From: Maea johnstoni
Taxonomy: Eukaryota; Annelida; Polychaeta; Spionida; Magelonidae
Assembly (NCBI GenBank): GCA_963942565.1
Contig: OZ012700.1
Span: 22,404,717-22,468,716 of the forward strand
Direction: 5' to 3'
Length of the DNA: 64,000 nucleotides
Shown: piece by piece, positions 61,001-64,000 of the stretch
Numbering within the stretch: the first letter of the stretch is position 1
Layout: the number at the start of each line of letters is the position of its first letter
Notes under the pieces: model-generated
What the model was told of the DNA's origin: nothing
The model's database searches: none
What the model saw: the letters and a program-made list of their open reading frames with translations, nothing else
Made by a program: the position numbers and the translations under genes

Positions 61001-64000
61001 GTCAACCGTTTGTGCAAAAATGTTTGGTTGACGATTTGTGCATAGATGTTCCAGTGCACAAATAGTGAAATATTCGTCACCCGTATGACATCTGTAATTT
61101 TTTGCTGTGTACTCGATACGATACTTAATACCTATATTGAATGGGAAAAGTATTGTATCAAAGAAGTTTAATATTATTAGTTATCCATGTTGTGAAAATG
61201 GTATACGGCAAGGTGTCTGCGAGAAGCCACCTGTATTGCACAAGGCCGAAGACAATGTTAACCAATTTATTATTAGCTCCCTAGAAATGAGATTCAATAC
61301 CCTCCCTACCCCCTTGGTAAATTGCCAGTCATTTCACATTCATTTCAAAAGCAGAAAAACTACAATACTTAATACTTTCTGGATGAAACATATGTATACT
61401 AAGAGTTATATGGATTAGTATGTGCATCTAGTTACATCAGAAAATTAACTCCAGAAAAAAGGATGATGTGCAGAAAGTAAATGTCAGCCTTTGGTCCAAA
61501 TGCTTATCAAAATCAGGAAAGTACATTCACCTAGGTAATATACGTCTCTGTCAAAATCAATATCTGAATCATTAACAAAGTCCTGTCTCACACAAACCCC
61601 CATAAATGTTTGAAATGAAATTCTTATATCAGTATGATACGAGTTGTACTTTTTTAGAGTTATGTATTCTAGATGTTTAGAGCAGTTGTGTTGGTCAAGT
61701 TGTTTGGACGCTTGACTGCGATGCAGACAACCCGGGTTCGAGTCCCGGTGGAGGCGTAGAAAAAGGAAATTTATTTCCTTGCTGCTTTCTAGTGCTTCGG
61801 AGGGCACTGTAAGCCGTCGGTCCAGTCGGCCAAGAGCCTCAGTAGCTTGTGTTTCTTTTAATTGATACACCGACTTAAAATAAAGATTACATTTACATCT
61901 ATGTTTTTCCTGATGTTCTTCATTGCAGAAAGCCTTCGACCACAGCAAAGCCCGCAGTGATGGAAAGATCAGGCCGACGAAGGGCGTCGATCTGGAATTC
62001 GATAATGCCACGGCCACCATTAAATCCACAATGGCCGAGCTGGACGATTATCTCAATAAGCAGAAGAAAAAGCTAGGCTGCAGGGTAAGCTTTACTCAAT
62101 CCTAGACCACTCACATGACATGTCGCACATGTTAACTCTTAACCTTTGAGGCCCTGTAGACCTCTGTTCCTCTCAGTCATACACTGCATACTGGGCAGGG
62201 CTCGACATGACAGATGGCCCCATAGTGATGACTATCTAAGGCCTAAAAAAAAAAGATGTTTGGTTCCTATTACCCTAACCTACCTAGTTTTTGTCCCCTA
62301 CCCTAAAGTTTTTTTTGCCAATCCTACTGAAAAATGAATTGTTCCTACCCAAAAAATTGCCTCGCCGTCCTAAATACCAATTCTCCAACCATTAAATTAT
62401 AAATTTCTGGATGAACAGAAGCAGGGGCCTACAATTAATGCATATAAAGACAATTACAAACAAGGCAAACCTTTATCAAAGCCATCCAACTCCAGGGAAT
62501 TGTGCAAGTTAAAGAATAAAAATAAAAAAAAATAAAAAAATCCCTACCTACCCTACCTATATTTTTTTAGGACGTAATAGGAACCAAACACTTTTTTTTT
62601 TTTGGTGTAATCATGGAAAAGCAGCATTTCGGGCAAGCTGAACAACTCCTCAACTTGCCCCGCTTGACTATCTAACATTAAAATGGAAATTGATAGGTAC
62701 ATTCATTGAATTCATTACAGAATCTTCTGAATAAAAATATAGATGACAGCAACCTTGAAAAGTCATAAAGGGTAAACGCGGAAATAAAATGGGCGAGAGA
62801 AATATACAGAAATAACATCAAACCTAAAGTTTAAAGAATTAAGTATTGTCTCTATGTTAAGGTTTAACAAGGTAAGTGGCATCAAATTTGCCGGGCAATC
62901 TGAACACCTGGCAGGACTATCTGATCTTTGGTCCAACTTGCCCTGCCAGAATACCTGGGTTGGTCAACTACTATGGAGCCCTGCTTGGGTAGCTGACATT
63001 ATGAATGCAGCTTTTTAAATGGTAAAATTTTGTTCATTTGGATGCTGCAAGAACCGTTTTCGGATGGAGATTTTGGAGTGTTAATACATCAAAAAGAATT
63101 ACATACTTGCAGTCCTGCATTGTCTTTAATTGCAGAACATATTTTTCTGGGAACCTGATAAGAAATCTTTGCTAGATGGAGATTCAGGAAAGTGTTAATA
63201 TATCAAAAAGATCTATATGAGTATACTTATCTTTATACATTATCTTTATCTGCTGTAGTAGTCCTGTATTGTCTTTAATTGCAGAACATAGTTTTCTGGG
63301 GTACGGGGAAGAACCGATTTCAGATGGAGATCCCGGAGAGTGTGGCGCGCGACGTACCTGACGAGTTTGAGCTGAAGTCGCAGAAGAAGGGCTACAAGCG
63401 CTACTGGACGGAGGTCATCGAGGAGCTCCTCAACCAGATGATTGCGGCTGAGGACCAGCGCGACGCGGCGCTCAGGGACGTCATGCGCAGAATCTTCCAC
63501 AAATTTGACGAAAGGTAAAAACGAATTGGTACATTCATGCGTATCCCTTCCAATGCTGAGGCTAGTTTCGTCCAAAACACAAGAACCCAAGTATTTTTGA
63601 AAAGTATCTAAACCCTGTCATATTGGTATTCATTGGAAAGATCTCGATAAGTACTCTCAGATGAGTACCCATGTGCCAGGGTATAAGTAATATTTTAGGT
63701 TATTTGCCTCATTTTGCATTGACCGAATTAGCCACTAGCAGCATAATATATAATGGTTAAGAGTTGCTTTAGTAATTGTTGTCTGGATCTTTGACACTTT
63801 GAAAATTGGAATGATTTTATGAAATATTTGAAGGACATTCATTAGTAATGTTCTGATTCACGATTCTCTTTCAAATATTTTCCCAACTTTGATTTTGACT
63901 GCAAGATTTTCTTAAAATTGGCAGGCTGCTTTTGGCAACTGAGCGGTAATGGGTTAAACATATGATTACTCATTAACCTTTCCTGTACAGGAAGCGCATT
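28903..64000 (+). CDS. MSH6: DNA mismatch repair protein MSH6 (partial, 3' end beyond window)
   Basis: Nuclear partner of MSH2 in MutSalpha, which recognises base mismatches and small loops. Twenty-four exons plus the first 10 nt of exon 25 join in one frame to about 1133 residues. In order: PIP box NTLLSYF for PCNA; PWWP domain ([18 protein letters not shown]) in exon 2; a Lys/Ser/Glu-rich linker with a basic KTKRRK cluster in exons 4-7; the mismatch-binding domain with GKFYEL (Phe521-Tyr-Glu523; human Phe432-Glu434) in exon 10; connector, lever and clamp to exon 24. The linker makes the protein about 90 residues longer than human before this motif. The Walker/ATPase region is not in the window. 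The start is ATG at 28903 ([11 protein letters not shown]); upstream in-frame codons lack an ATG. Confidence 0.97.
29481..29826 (+). repeat. CACCAGAGAGATACATCC repeat, copy in intron 1
   Basis: Same family as 32621-32874 and 49630-50267 (GATACATCCCCTTGATCCGC start; CACTCCCTGTCTACTACTCC end), with a divergent central part (about 29600-29750). Confidence 0.65.
30184..30470 (+). repeat. TTAGATGAAGAAAA repeat copy in intron 1
   Basis: Begins TTAGATGAAGAAAATAATGG and ends TTTTTTTTATTTATCTCAC. The ends are weakly inverted (AGATGAAGAAAA against AGATAAATAAAAA). The interior matches 25990-26300 in reverse. Confidence 0.6.
30959..31179. mobile_element. AGGCCTAAAA MITE with long inverted ends (intron 1)
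   Basis: AGGCCTAAAATTAAAAGTTA and GTTTGTTTCCTGTAAC at the left mirror GTTACAGGAAACAAAC and a T-run with TAGGCCT at the right. Related copies: 35080-35700 (interrupted), 57862-58068, 58259-58495, 59121-59345 and, diverged, 62239-62612. Confidence 0.75.
31239..31413 (+). CDS. MSH6: MSH6 exon 2 (PWWP domain)
   Basis: Acceptor CTCCAG. Encodes [36 protein letters not shown]. The aromatic PWWP cage that reads H3K36me3 in mammals is present. Donor AA|GTAAGT, phase 2. Confidence 0.95.
32048..32320 (+). mobile_element. CAGGGTCTTAGCCAGGATTT-started MITE (intron 2)
   Basis: Starts CAGGGTCTTAGCCAGGATTT, then ACTGGGTGCCCAAAATTG. The interior is shared with 12616-12850 and 15030-15300. The right end is degraded. 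Confidence 0.5.
32385..32602 (+). CDS. MSH6: MSH6 exon 3
   Basis: Acceptor CACCAG. Ends the PWWP region ([20 protein letters not shown]) and enters the acidic linker ([18 protein letters not shown]). Donor GATG|GTGAGC, phase 1. Confidence 0.92.
32621..32874 (+). repeat. CACCAGAGAGATACATCC repeat, uninterrupted copy
   Basis: Runs continuously through GGATGTTATCCTATCTAGGT, exactly the point where the copy at 49630-50267 is split by a LINE. It therefore shows the empty site. It lies about 20 bp after the exon 3 donor. Confidence 0.75.
33274..33744. mobile_element. hAT-type MITE, 8-bp duplication AGTGTGTG (intron 3)
   Basis: Ends TAGGGGTCCATACCG and CGGTGTGGACCCTTA. AGTGTGTG at 33266-33273 and 33745-33752. 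The interior holds a further inverted pair (CTTGGAAAAGTGTGGTGGGG, about 33413; CCACACTTTTCCAAG, about 33474). Confidence 0.82.
33955..34052. repeat. (TA)n microsatellite flanked by (CA)n
   Basis: A TA run between ACACACACAT and ACACTCACACACACAC. The Ile-Tyr open frames on both strands are spurious. Confidence 0.95.
34532..34714. mobile_element. CAGGGTTCGACTTTCC MITE (intron 3)
   Basis: Close relative of 9970-10139: same start, the GGGGCATATGCCCCTAG palindrome and the ...AAGTGTCAGACCCTG end. The flanks are CAAAT with one base offset, so the target duplication is imperfect. Confidence 0.7.
34974..35062 (+). CDS. MSH6: MSH6 exon 4
   Basis: Acceptor TTTTGCAG. Short acidic linker [20 protein letters not shown]. 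Donor AAG|GTGAGA, phase 0. Confidence 0.85.
35106..35640. mobile_element. CAGGGACTTACCC element inserted in the above
   Basis: Ends CAGGGACTTACCCAGG and CCTGGGTAACACCCTG. Flanks CCTGTAAC (35098-35105) and CCTGTAAT (35641-35648), an 8-bp duplication with one change, hAT-like. It is itself interrupted by 35334-35565. Confidence 0.75.
35334..35565. mobile_element. TACTGTAGAACACACA MITE, nested third level
   Basis: Inverted ends TACTGTAGAACACACA and TGTGTTCTACAGTA with TA boundaries. A second copy is at 42781-42988. Tc1/mariner-type target preference is inferred from the TA. Confidence 0.75.
36016..36370. mobile_element. CAGGGCTCAAC MITE, 5-bp duplication CGACC (intron 4)
   Basis: Ends CAGGGCTCAACATTA and TTAACGTCGAGCCCTG. 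CGACC at 36011-36015 and 36371-36375. Same family as 9970, 38072, 40496 and 48514. Confidence 0.82.
36446..36569 (+). CDS. MSH6: MSH6 exon 5
   Basis: Acceptor CTATTAG. Basic linker [20 protein letters not shown] with [10 protein letters not shown], a plausible nuclear localisation signal, then acidic EDSGEEDS. Donor TCAG|GTGAGT, phase 1. Confidence 0.85.
36595..36934. mobile_element. hAT-type MITE, 8-bp duplication ATGATTAT (intron 5)
   Basis: Ends TAGGGTTTGGATGCGAAGAG and CTTAATCGTCCGACCACTA. ATGATTAT at 36587-36594 and 36935-36942. It begins 25 bp after the exon 5 boundary. Same family as 46319-46745. Confidence 0.85.
37248..37465. mobile_element. TTAA-flanked MITE (CCCATT family), complete
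   Basis: Ends CCCATTAACACTCAGAG and CTCTGAGTGTCAATGGG, a 17-bp inverted repeat with one mismatch. TTAA at 37244-37247 and 37466-37469. piggyBac-like by target and ends. Confidence 0.82.
37509..37760 (+). mobile_element. CAGGGTCTTGGCC MITE, right-truncated
   Basis: Left end and interior match 18921-19242 (GCCTGTCC, CCGCCCGTCCAGATTTAGCT). It stops after TTTGCCTG. Confidence 0.65.
38072..38424. mobile_element. CAGGCACCGAC MITE, 5-bp duplication GATTG (intron 5)
   Basis: Ends CAGGCACCGACATAA and TTGTGTTGGTGCCTG. GATTG at 38067-38071 and 38425-38429. The interior is full of TTGCCCG / CGGGCAAGT. Its right end lies 27 bp before exon 6, so it abuts the branch-point and pyrimidine-tract region. Confidence 0.8.
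38452..38576 (+). CDS. MSH6: MSH6 exon 6
   Basis: Acceptor GTGTTTCAG. Acidic linker [20 protein letters not shown] to SEIDTPVK. Donor AAG|GTATGG, phase 0. Confidence 0.88.
38675..39359. mobile_element. CTAGGGTCTCACATG element, 685 bp (intron 6)
   Basis: Ends CTAGGGTCTCACATGAATTC and AAATTCCATGTGAGACCCTAG. The interior repeats TCGAATGCG or its complement at least eight times. It interrupts an older repeat (GGGCTCGAAATT near 38613; TTTTGAGCTCTGAA near 39465). The target duplication is unclear. Confidence 0.7.
39654..39760 (+). repeat. Decoy copy of the exon 7 acceptor and exon start
   Basis: GTAATGAACGATAATTT to CGCCAGAGAGAAT is a 107-bp tandem copy of 39761-39866. It includes TTCCCTTCCAG and the exon-like AATTCTCGCAAAAGG, but then reads AAT TGA. 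Splicing to this site (39687) would therefore stop translation after six codons. Confidence 0.85.
39793..40179 (+). CDS. MSH6: MSH6 exon 7
   Basis: Acceptor TTCCTTCCAG. Long charged linker ([40 protein letters not shown]; Lys/Glu-rich to [11 protein letters not shown]). Donor ACA|GTGAGT, phase 0. Preceded by a duplicated non-productive acceptor. Confidence 0.9.
40195..40440 (+). mobile_element. CAGGGTCTTAGTCC MITE fragment (intron 7)
   Basis: Starts 15 bp after the exon 7 donor with CAGGGTCTTAGTCCGGATTT. The interior matches 18921-19242; the right end is missing. Confidence 0.6.
40496..40840. mobile_element. CAGGGTTGGAC MITE, 5-bp duplication AAATG (intron 7)
   Basis: Ends CAGGGTTGGACAATAAG and AAAGTCCGTCCCTG. 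AAATG at 40491-40495 and 40841-40845. The interior has GGCAAGT/ACTTGCC pairs like 48514-48866. Confidence 0.8.
40909..41276. mobile_element. hAT-type MITE, 8-bp duplication CTAACCGC (intron 7)
   Basis: Ends TAGGGTTGGGAATCGGTT and AATCGATTATCGTCCCAACACTA. CTAACCGC at 40901-40908 and 41277-41284. The right end lies 26 bp before exon 8. Confidence 0.85.
41303..41470 (+). CDS. MSH6: MSH6 exon 8
   Basis: Acceptor TGTTCTAG. Begins the conserved core ([40 protein letters not shown]). Donor CCC|GTGAGT, phase 0. Confidence 0.95.
41511..41650 (+). mobile_element. piggyBac-like MITE, left half (intron 8)
   Basis: TTAA at 41507-41510 then CCCTTATGCGCTGATAGC. The interior (GAAACCCTGGCACATGG; CCAATGAATACCAATATGG) matches 55487-55691. 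The right end is lost. Confidence 0.65.
41886..42190 (+). mobile_element. tRNA-Thr-like SINE, intact (intron 8)
   Basis: A box TAGCTCAGTTGGTTAG, anticodon-arm-like GGACTAGTAATC, B box GGTTCAATTCCCGG, then a long tRNA-unrelated body (GCACTTTGGTCTGTCCTTGG to GGAAGGTCGTGTGA). It ends about 40 bp before exon 9. A second, split copy is at 27544-28130. Confidence 0.75.
42232..42291 (+). CDS. MSH6: MSH6 exon 9
   Basis: Acceptor [27 protein letters not shown], matching the human GMRKWWQIKSQNFD region. Donor AAG|GTAGGT, phase 0. Confidence 0.95.
42391..42702 (+). mobile_element. CAGGGTCTTAGCCGATA MITE between two 68-bp direct repeats
   Basis: Ends CAGGGTCTTAGCCG and CGGCTAAGCCCCTG. The same 68-bp host sequence (AGGGTCAACTTTGATATTTT to AGGTGCCCAC) lies at 42323-42390 and 42707-42773 with about one difference. 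An older reverse copy is at 1180-1534. Confidence 0.75.
42781..42988. mobile_element. TACTGTAGAACACACA MITE (intron 9)
   Basis: Ends TACTGTAGAACACACA and TGTGTGTTCTACAGTA with TA at both ends. Sister of 35334-35565, sharing CGTACATAGCNTGTGGTTCC and the GCTGTCAGCGGCGGCTACCG block. Confidence 0.8.
43093..43531. mobile_element. hAT-type MITE, 8-bp duplication TTTCTAGG (intron 9)
   Basis: Ends TAGGGCTGCACACCGGTT and AACGGTGTGCAGCCCTA. TTTCTAGG at 43085-43092 and 43532-43539. The interior shows ACCGGTT/GGTTTGAAAAACCG repeats. Confidence 0.85.
43735..43912 (+). mobile_element. CAGGGTCTTAGCC-family MITE, right part (intron 9)
   Basis: ACTTCAGCCATAACTTCGAAG and GGTCCTGGCTTAGTCCC match the right half of 18921-19242. 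Confidence 0.6.
44106..44590 (+). repeat. 21-bp minisatellite, about 23 units (intron 9)
   Basis: The unit CTCCAGGACCAATTGTCTGTG has variants GGACC/GGATC/GGCCC and CTGTG/CTTTA/CTTAG. Each contains the palindrome CAATTG. As the period is a multiple of three, a 209-codon frame stays open (repeating APGPIVC), but it has no start context, no splice sites and no family similarity. A higher-order pattern of several units is repeated. Confidence 0.92.
44659..44733 (+). CDS. MSH6: MSH6 exon 10 (mismatch-binding Phe-X-Glu)
   Basis: Acceptor [29 protein letters not shown] carries the Phe-Tyr-Glu motif that stacks on the mismatched base. Donor AAG|GTAATC, phase 0. Confidence 0.97.
45274..45412 (+). CDS. 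MSH6: MSH6 exon 11
   Basis: Acceptor [28 protein letters not shown] and [15 protein letters not shown], near-identical to human. Donor ACAG|GTGAAA, phase 1. Confidence 0.97.
45590..45930. repeat. Older repeat split by an inverted-repeat element (intron 11)
   Basis: GGCCGGGCAACCTGAATACC before and CTTCCAGGGTTGGCTGGGTA after match the uninterrupted text at 62880-62985. Inserted at 45639-45868 is an element with ends of about 37 bp (GGCCAAGTTTTCTTTGCTTT; CAAAGAAAACTTGGCC) and an interior of repeated TCAACGTTGATCAACG. Confidence 0.65.
46034..46200 (+). mobile_element. piggyBac-like MITE, internally deleted (intron 11)
   Basis: TTAA at 46030-46033, CCCTTATACTGGTAATGGC to ATTGGAAGGG. About 40 bp near the right end of the family consensus are absent. 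Confidence 0.65.
46319..46745. mobile_element. hAT-type MITE, 8-bp duplication GTAACGTC (intron 11)
   Basis: Ends TAGGGTTCGGATGTGAAGAG and CTTAATCGTCCGACCACTA. GTAACGTC at 46311-46318 and 46746-46753. Same family as 36595-36934 but about 90 bp longer. Confidence 0.87.
46904..47031 (+). CDS. MSH6: MSH6 exon 12
   Basis: Acceptor [42 protein letters not shown]. Donor AAG|GTGAGT, phase 0. Confidence 0.95.
47533..47607 (+). CDS. MSH6: MSH6 exon 13
   Basis: Acceptor [27 protein letters not shown], connector domain. Donor TTT|GTAAGT, phase 0. Confidence 0.95.
47608..48139. other. First part of MSH6 intron 13
   Basis: AT-rich sequence with the odd GGGCAAGC/CTTGCC remnant; no exon recognised. Confidence 0.4.
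48140..48350 (+). mobile_element. tRNA-derived SINE (Ser/Leu-like), intron 13
   Basis: A box TGAGTGGTCTAAGG, B box GGGTTTGAATCCTGG, and the same body as 443-600 extended to ACTCACTACTGGCTAGTCAC. It ends about 75 bp before exon 14. Confidence 0.65.
48427..48498 (+). CDS. MSH6: MSH6 exon 14
   Basis: Acceptor [28 protein letters not shown]. Donor CAG|GTACGT, phase 0. Confidence 0.97.
48514..48866. mobile_element. CAGGGCTCGAC MITE, 5-bp duplication CTCAG (intron 14)
   Basis: Ends CAGGGCTCGACATTGG and TTAACGTCGTGCCCTG. CTCAG at 48509-48513 and 48867-48871. It begins only 15 bp after the exon 14 donor. Inside, TTGCCCC and GGGGCAAGT alternate. Confidence 0.85.
48914..49298. mobile_element. hAT-type MITE, 8-bp duplication CTCTGGAG (intron 14)
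   Basis: Ends TAGCGTTCGGAATCGGTC and GACGATCCCTA. CTCTGGAG at 48906-48913 and 49299-49306. A related right end lies at about 53340-53438. Confidence 0.8.
49360..49590. mobile_element. TTAA-type MITE (CCCATT family), old copy (intron 14)
   Basis: TTAATGCTCGCAGCAGCC to GCATTAGTAAGTTAACC, interior as in 63765-63958. Ends are degraded. Confidence 0.55.
49630..50267 (+). repeat. CACCAGAGAGATACATCC repeat interrupted by a LINE
   Basis: The left part (49630-49778, ending GTTATCCTATCT) and right part (50194-50267, starting AGGTCAGATAGTGAGAGG) join to the uninterrupted sequence at 32621-32874. Confidence 0.8.
49779..50193 (+). mobile_element. 5'-truncated L2/CR1-like LINE, reverse-transcriptase C-terminus
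   Basis: Encodes [39 protein letters not shown], a stop, then [17 protein letters not shown]. This order is typical of the end of L2/CR1-group ORF2. An (ATT)n tail closes it after GGGCGCTATATCAAATATC. A stop codon at 49990 breaks the frame. It is a dead, truncated insertion on the gene's strand. Confidence 0.85.
50356..50572. mobile_element. TACTGTAAATTCGG MITE ending 12 bp before exon 15
   Basis: TACTGTAAATTCGG at the left mirrors TGAATCTACGGTA at the right; the interior has GCGAATTTAAATT-type inverted words. Its right edge supplies sequence immediately before the exon 15 pyrimidine tract. Confidence 0.6.
50585..50801 (+). CDS. MSH6: MSH6 exon 15
   Basis: Acceptor [62 protein letters not shown]. 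Donor GACA|GTAAGT, phase 1. Confidence 0.97.
50830..51042. mobile_element. TACTGTATAACTGG MITE (intron 15)
   Basis: Ends TACTGTATAACTGGTTAATT and AATTAACCAGTTATGCAGTA with TA boundaries; interior with TTTGGCG/CGCCAAA pairs. It starts about 30 bp after exon 15. A diverged relative is at 54827-55015. Confidence 0.8.
51043..52478. other. Intron 15, mostly unassigned
   Basis: Contains TAGTGTTCTTCCGATTGTTCG near 51551, which resembles a hAT-type end pairing with the one at about 53438, and a region downstream (in element orientation) of the Penelope-like fragment. No host exon was recognised. Confidence 0.4.
52479..53349 (-). mobile_element. Penelope-like element remnant (RT end and GIY-YIG domain)
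   Basis: On the minus strand one stretch (53349-52972) resembles the end of a Penelope-like reverse transcriptase ([24 protein letters not shown]). The next (to 52479) resembles the linked Cys-rich and GIY-YIG endonuclease region ([29 protein letters not shown]). It is a 5'-truncated, broken copy in intron 15, opposite to the gene. The family call rests on motif memory. Confidence 0.75.
53458..53527 (+). CDS. MSH6: MSH6 exon 16
   Basis: Acceptor [29 protein letters not shown] and GAT, lever. Donor CCTG|GTGAGT, phase 2. Confidence 0.95.
53924..54056 (+). CDS. MSH6: MSH6 exon 17
   Basis: Acceptor [46 protein letters not shown]. The native donor CACATG|GTTAGT is weaker than the donor-like sites repeated just downstream. 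Phase 0. Confidence 0.95.
54051..54567 (+). repeat. Tandem array of about 8.4 units carrying donor-like sites (intron 17)
   Basis: The unit is about 62-66 bp: CACAAGGTGAGTTTCAGAGT, AGAGGGGAAAAAGGTTTTGG, TTGTTATTTGATTATATTGA. The first unit overlaps the real exon 17 end (CACATG|GTTAGTTTCAGAG), so the array grew from the exon-intron junction. Most units carry AAG|GTGAGT, a near-perfect U1 target. Confidence 0.9.
54693..54801 (+). CDS. MSH6: MSH6 exon 18
   Basis: Acceptor [42 protein letters not shown]. Donor TTCG|GTTGGT is unusually weak but fixed by the family sequence (TPFGKRLL) and by phase 1. Confidence 0.93.
54827..55015. mobile_element. ACTGTATA/TATACAGT MITE, diverged (intron 18)
   Basis: CACTGTATACGCCTTTAATT at the left and CCAGTTATACAGTA at the right resemble 50830-51042. 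It starts 25 bp after exon 18. Confidence 0.5.
55285..55691. mobile_element. Two piggyBac-like MITEs back to back sharing one TTAA
   Basis: 55285-55482 is in reverse and 55487-55691 in forward orientation, with a single TTAA (55483-55486) between them and TTAA at 55281-55284. Together they form a 400-bp inverted pair (ACTGAAAAATGACCGAAACC against its reverse). Confidence 0.8.
56034..56196 (+). CDS. MSH6: MSH6 exon 19
   Basis: Acceptor [41 protein letters not shown]. Donor GCAA|GTAAGT, phase 2. Confidence 0.97.
56410..56650 (+). repeat. TTAGATGAATAAAA repeat copy (intron 19)
   Basis: TTAGATGAATAAAAGAATGG to CCACTTGTTTTTATTCATCTG, matching 30184-30470. The two ends are inverted (CAGATGAATAAAAA against TTAGATGAATAAAAG), the clearest view of this family's termini. 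Confidence 0.7.
57149..57460 (+). mobile_element. CAGGGTCTTAGCC-family MITE, nearly full length (intron 19)
   Basis: GGGTCTTGGCCAGGATTTC to GGTCCTGGCTAAGTCCCTG. The first bases and the target duplication are lost. Confidence 0.75.
57508..57588 (+). CDS. MSH6: MSH6 exon 20
   Basis: Acceptor [34 protein letters not shown]. Donor TATAG|GTAAGA, phase 2. Confidence 0.96.
   Translation, partial: NPHLGIGNQEYESPRWPRYHVRGCGL
57664..57868 (-). mobile_element. piggyBac-like MITE (intron 20)
   Basis: CCCTTCCAATGCTTCGGC to CCACCAGCAGCATAAGG, preceded by TTAA. Its right TTAA is replaced by the start of the next repeat. Confidence 0.7.
57862..58068. mobile_element. AGGCCTAAAA-type MITE (intron 20)
   Basis: TAAGGCCTAGAAAAAAATAT then GTTTGTTTCCTGTAA, closing with GTTACAGGAAACAAAC and TTTTTTTTAGGCCTAAGG. 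It directly follows the piggyBac-like copy. Confidence 0.75.
58259..58495. mobile_element. AGGCCTAAAA-type MITE, second in intron 20
   Basis: TAAGGCTTAAAAAAAGAAAT, GTTTGTTTCCTGTAAC to GTTACAGGAAACAAAC and a T-run, same orientation as 57862-58068. Confidence 0.75.
59121..59345. mobile_element. AGGCCTAAAA-type MITE, third in intron 20 (inverted)
   Basis: TAAGGCCTAAAAAAAGTTGT to GTTACAGGAAACAAAC. The interior (CTACCCTAACAAGTTTTTAT) is opposite in orientation to the two upstream copies. Confidence 0.75.
59583..59786 (-). mobile_element. piggyBac-like MITE, complete (intron 20)
   Basis: Ends CCCTTCCAATGCTAAGGC and CAGCAGCATAAGGG. TTAA at 59579-59582 and 59787-59790. Best-preserved copy of the CCCTT family (204 bp). 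It has no coding capacity. Confidence 0.85.
60056..60151 (+). CDS. MSH6: MSH6 exon 21
   Basis: Acceptor [37 protein letters not shown]. Donor TCAA|GTAAGT, phase 2. Confidence 0.95.
60840..60933 (+). CDS. MSH6: MSH6 exon 22
   Basis: Acceptor [39 protein letters not shown], lever. Donor GAT|GTAAGT, phase 0. Confidence 0.96.
60934..61680. other. Intron 22, mostly unassigned
   Basis: An inverted pair around 60948-61110 (CCGGTACACAGCAAAAAGTT; ATTTTTTGCTGTGTACTCG) suggests another small MITE. The rest shows nothing recognised. Confidence 0.45.
61682..61900 (+). mobile_element. tRNA-derived SINE with Nin-like central domain (intron 22)
   Basis: Head with A-box-like GTTGGTCAAGTTGTTTGG and B box GGGTTCGAGTCCCGG, then a core TGCTTCGGAGGGCACTGTAA plus GCCGTCGGTCC that resembles the Nin domain of some animal SINEs, then a tail ATAAAGATTACATTTACATC. 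It ends about 28 bp before exon 23. Confidence 0.7.
61929..62084 (+). CDS. MSH6: MSH6 exon 23
   Basis: Acceptor [48 protein letters not shown], clamp. Donor AGG|GTAAGC, phase 0. Confidence 0.96.
62239..62612. mobile_element. Diverged AGGCCTAAAA-type MITE (intron 23)
   Basis: TAAGGCCTAAAAAAAAAAGA, GTTTGGTTCCTATTACCC, closing with GTAATAGGAACCAAAC and a T-run. The ends are a recognisable variant (GGTTCCTATTAC for GTTTCCTGTAAC), so this is a sub-family. Confidence 0.7.
63040..63284 (+). repeat. Degenerate tandem copies of the exon 24 start and acceptor
   Basis: Two older copies precede the true exon. One is partial (63048-63084, AAGAACCGTTTTCGGATGGA). One is fuller, with CTTTAATTGCAG and an exon-like AACATATTTTTCTGG from 63136 that reaches TAA at 63196. 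The period between the last two acceptors is 149 bp. Confidence 0.85.
63285..63514 (+). CDS. MSH6: MSH6 exon 24
   Basis: Acceptor [63 protein letters not shown]. Donor AAAG|GTAAAA, phase 2. Confidence 0.97.
63546..63756 (-). mobile_element. piggyBac-like MITE (intron 24)
   Basis: CCCTTCCAATGCTGAGGC to GCAGCATAATATATAATGG then TTAA (63757-63760). The right end has a short AT insertion. Confidence 0.7.
63765..63958. mobile_element. TTAA-type MITE (CCCATT family), intron 24
   Basis: Interior TTGTTGTCTGGATCTTTGAC and TTTGGCAACTGAGCGGTAAT, closing GGGTTAAA. It follows the previous MITE almost directly. Confidence 0.6.
63991..64000 (+). CDS. MSH6: MSH6 exon 25, first 10 nt
   Basis: After TCCTGTACAG the frame continues G AAG CGC ATT (with exon 24 AG: Arg-Lys-Arg-Ile). 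The window ends here, before the ATPase domain. Confidence 0.75.

Noticed and set aside
61690-61760. tRNA gene at 61690
   Set aside because: Good B box, but it is the head of a SINE with a Nin-like core and an AT-rich tail.
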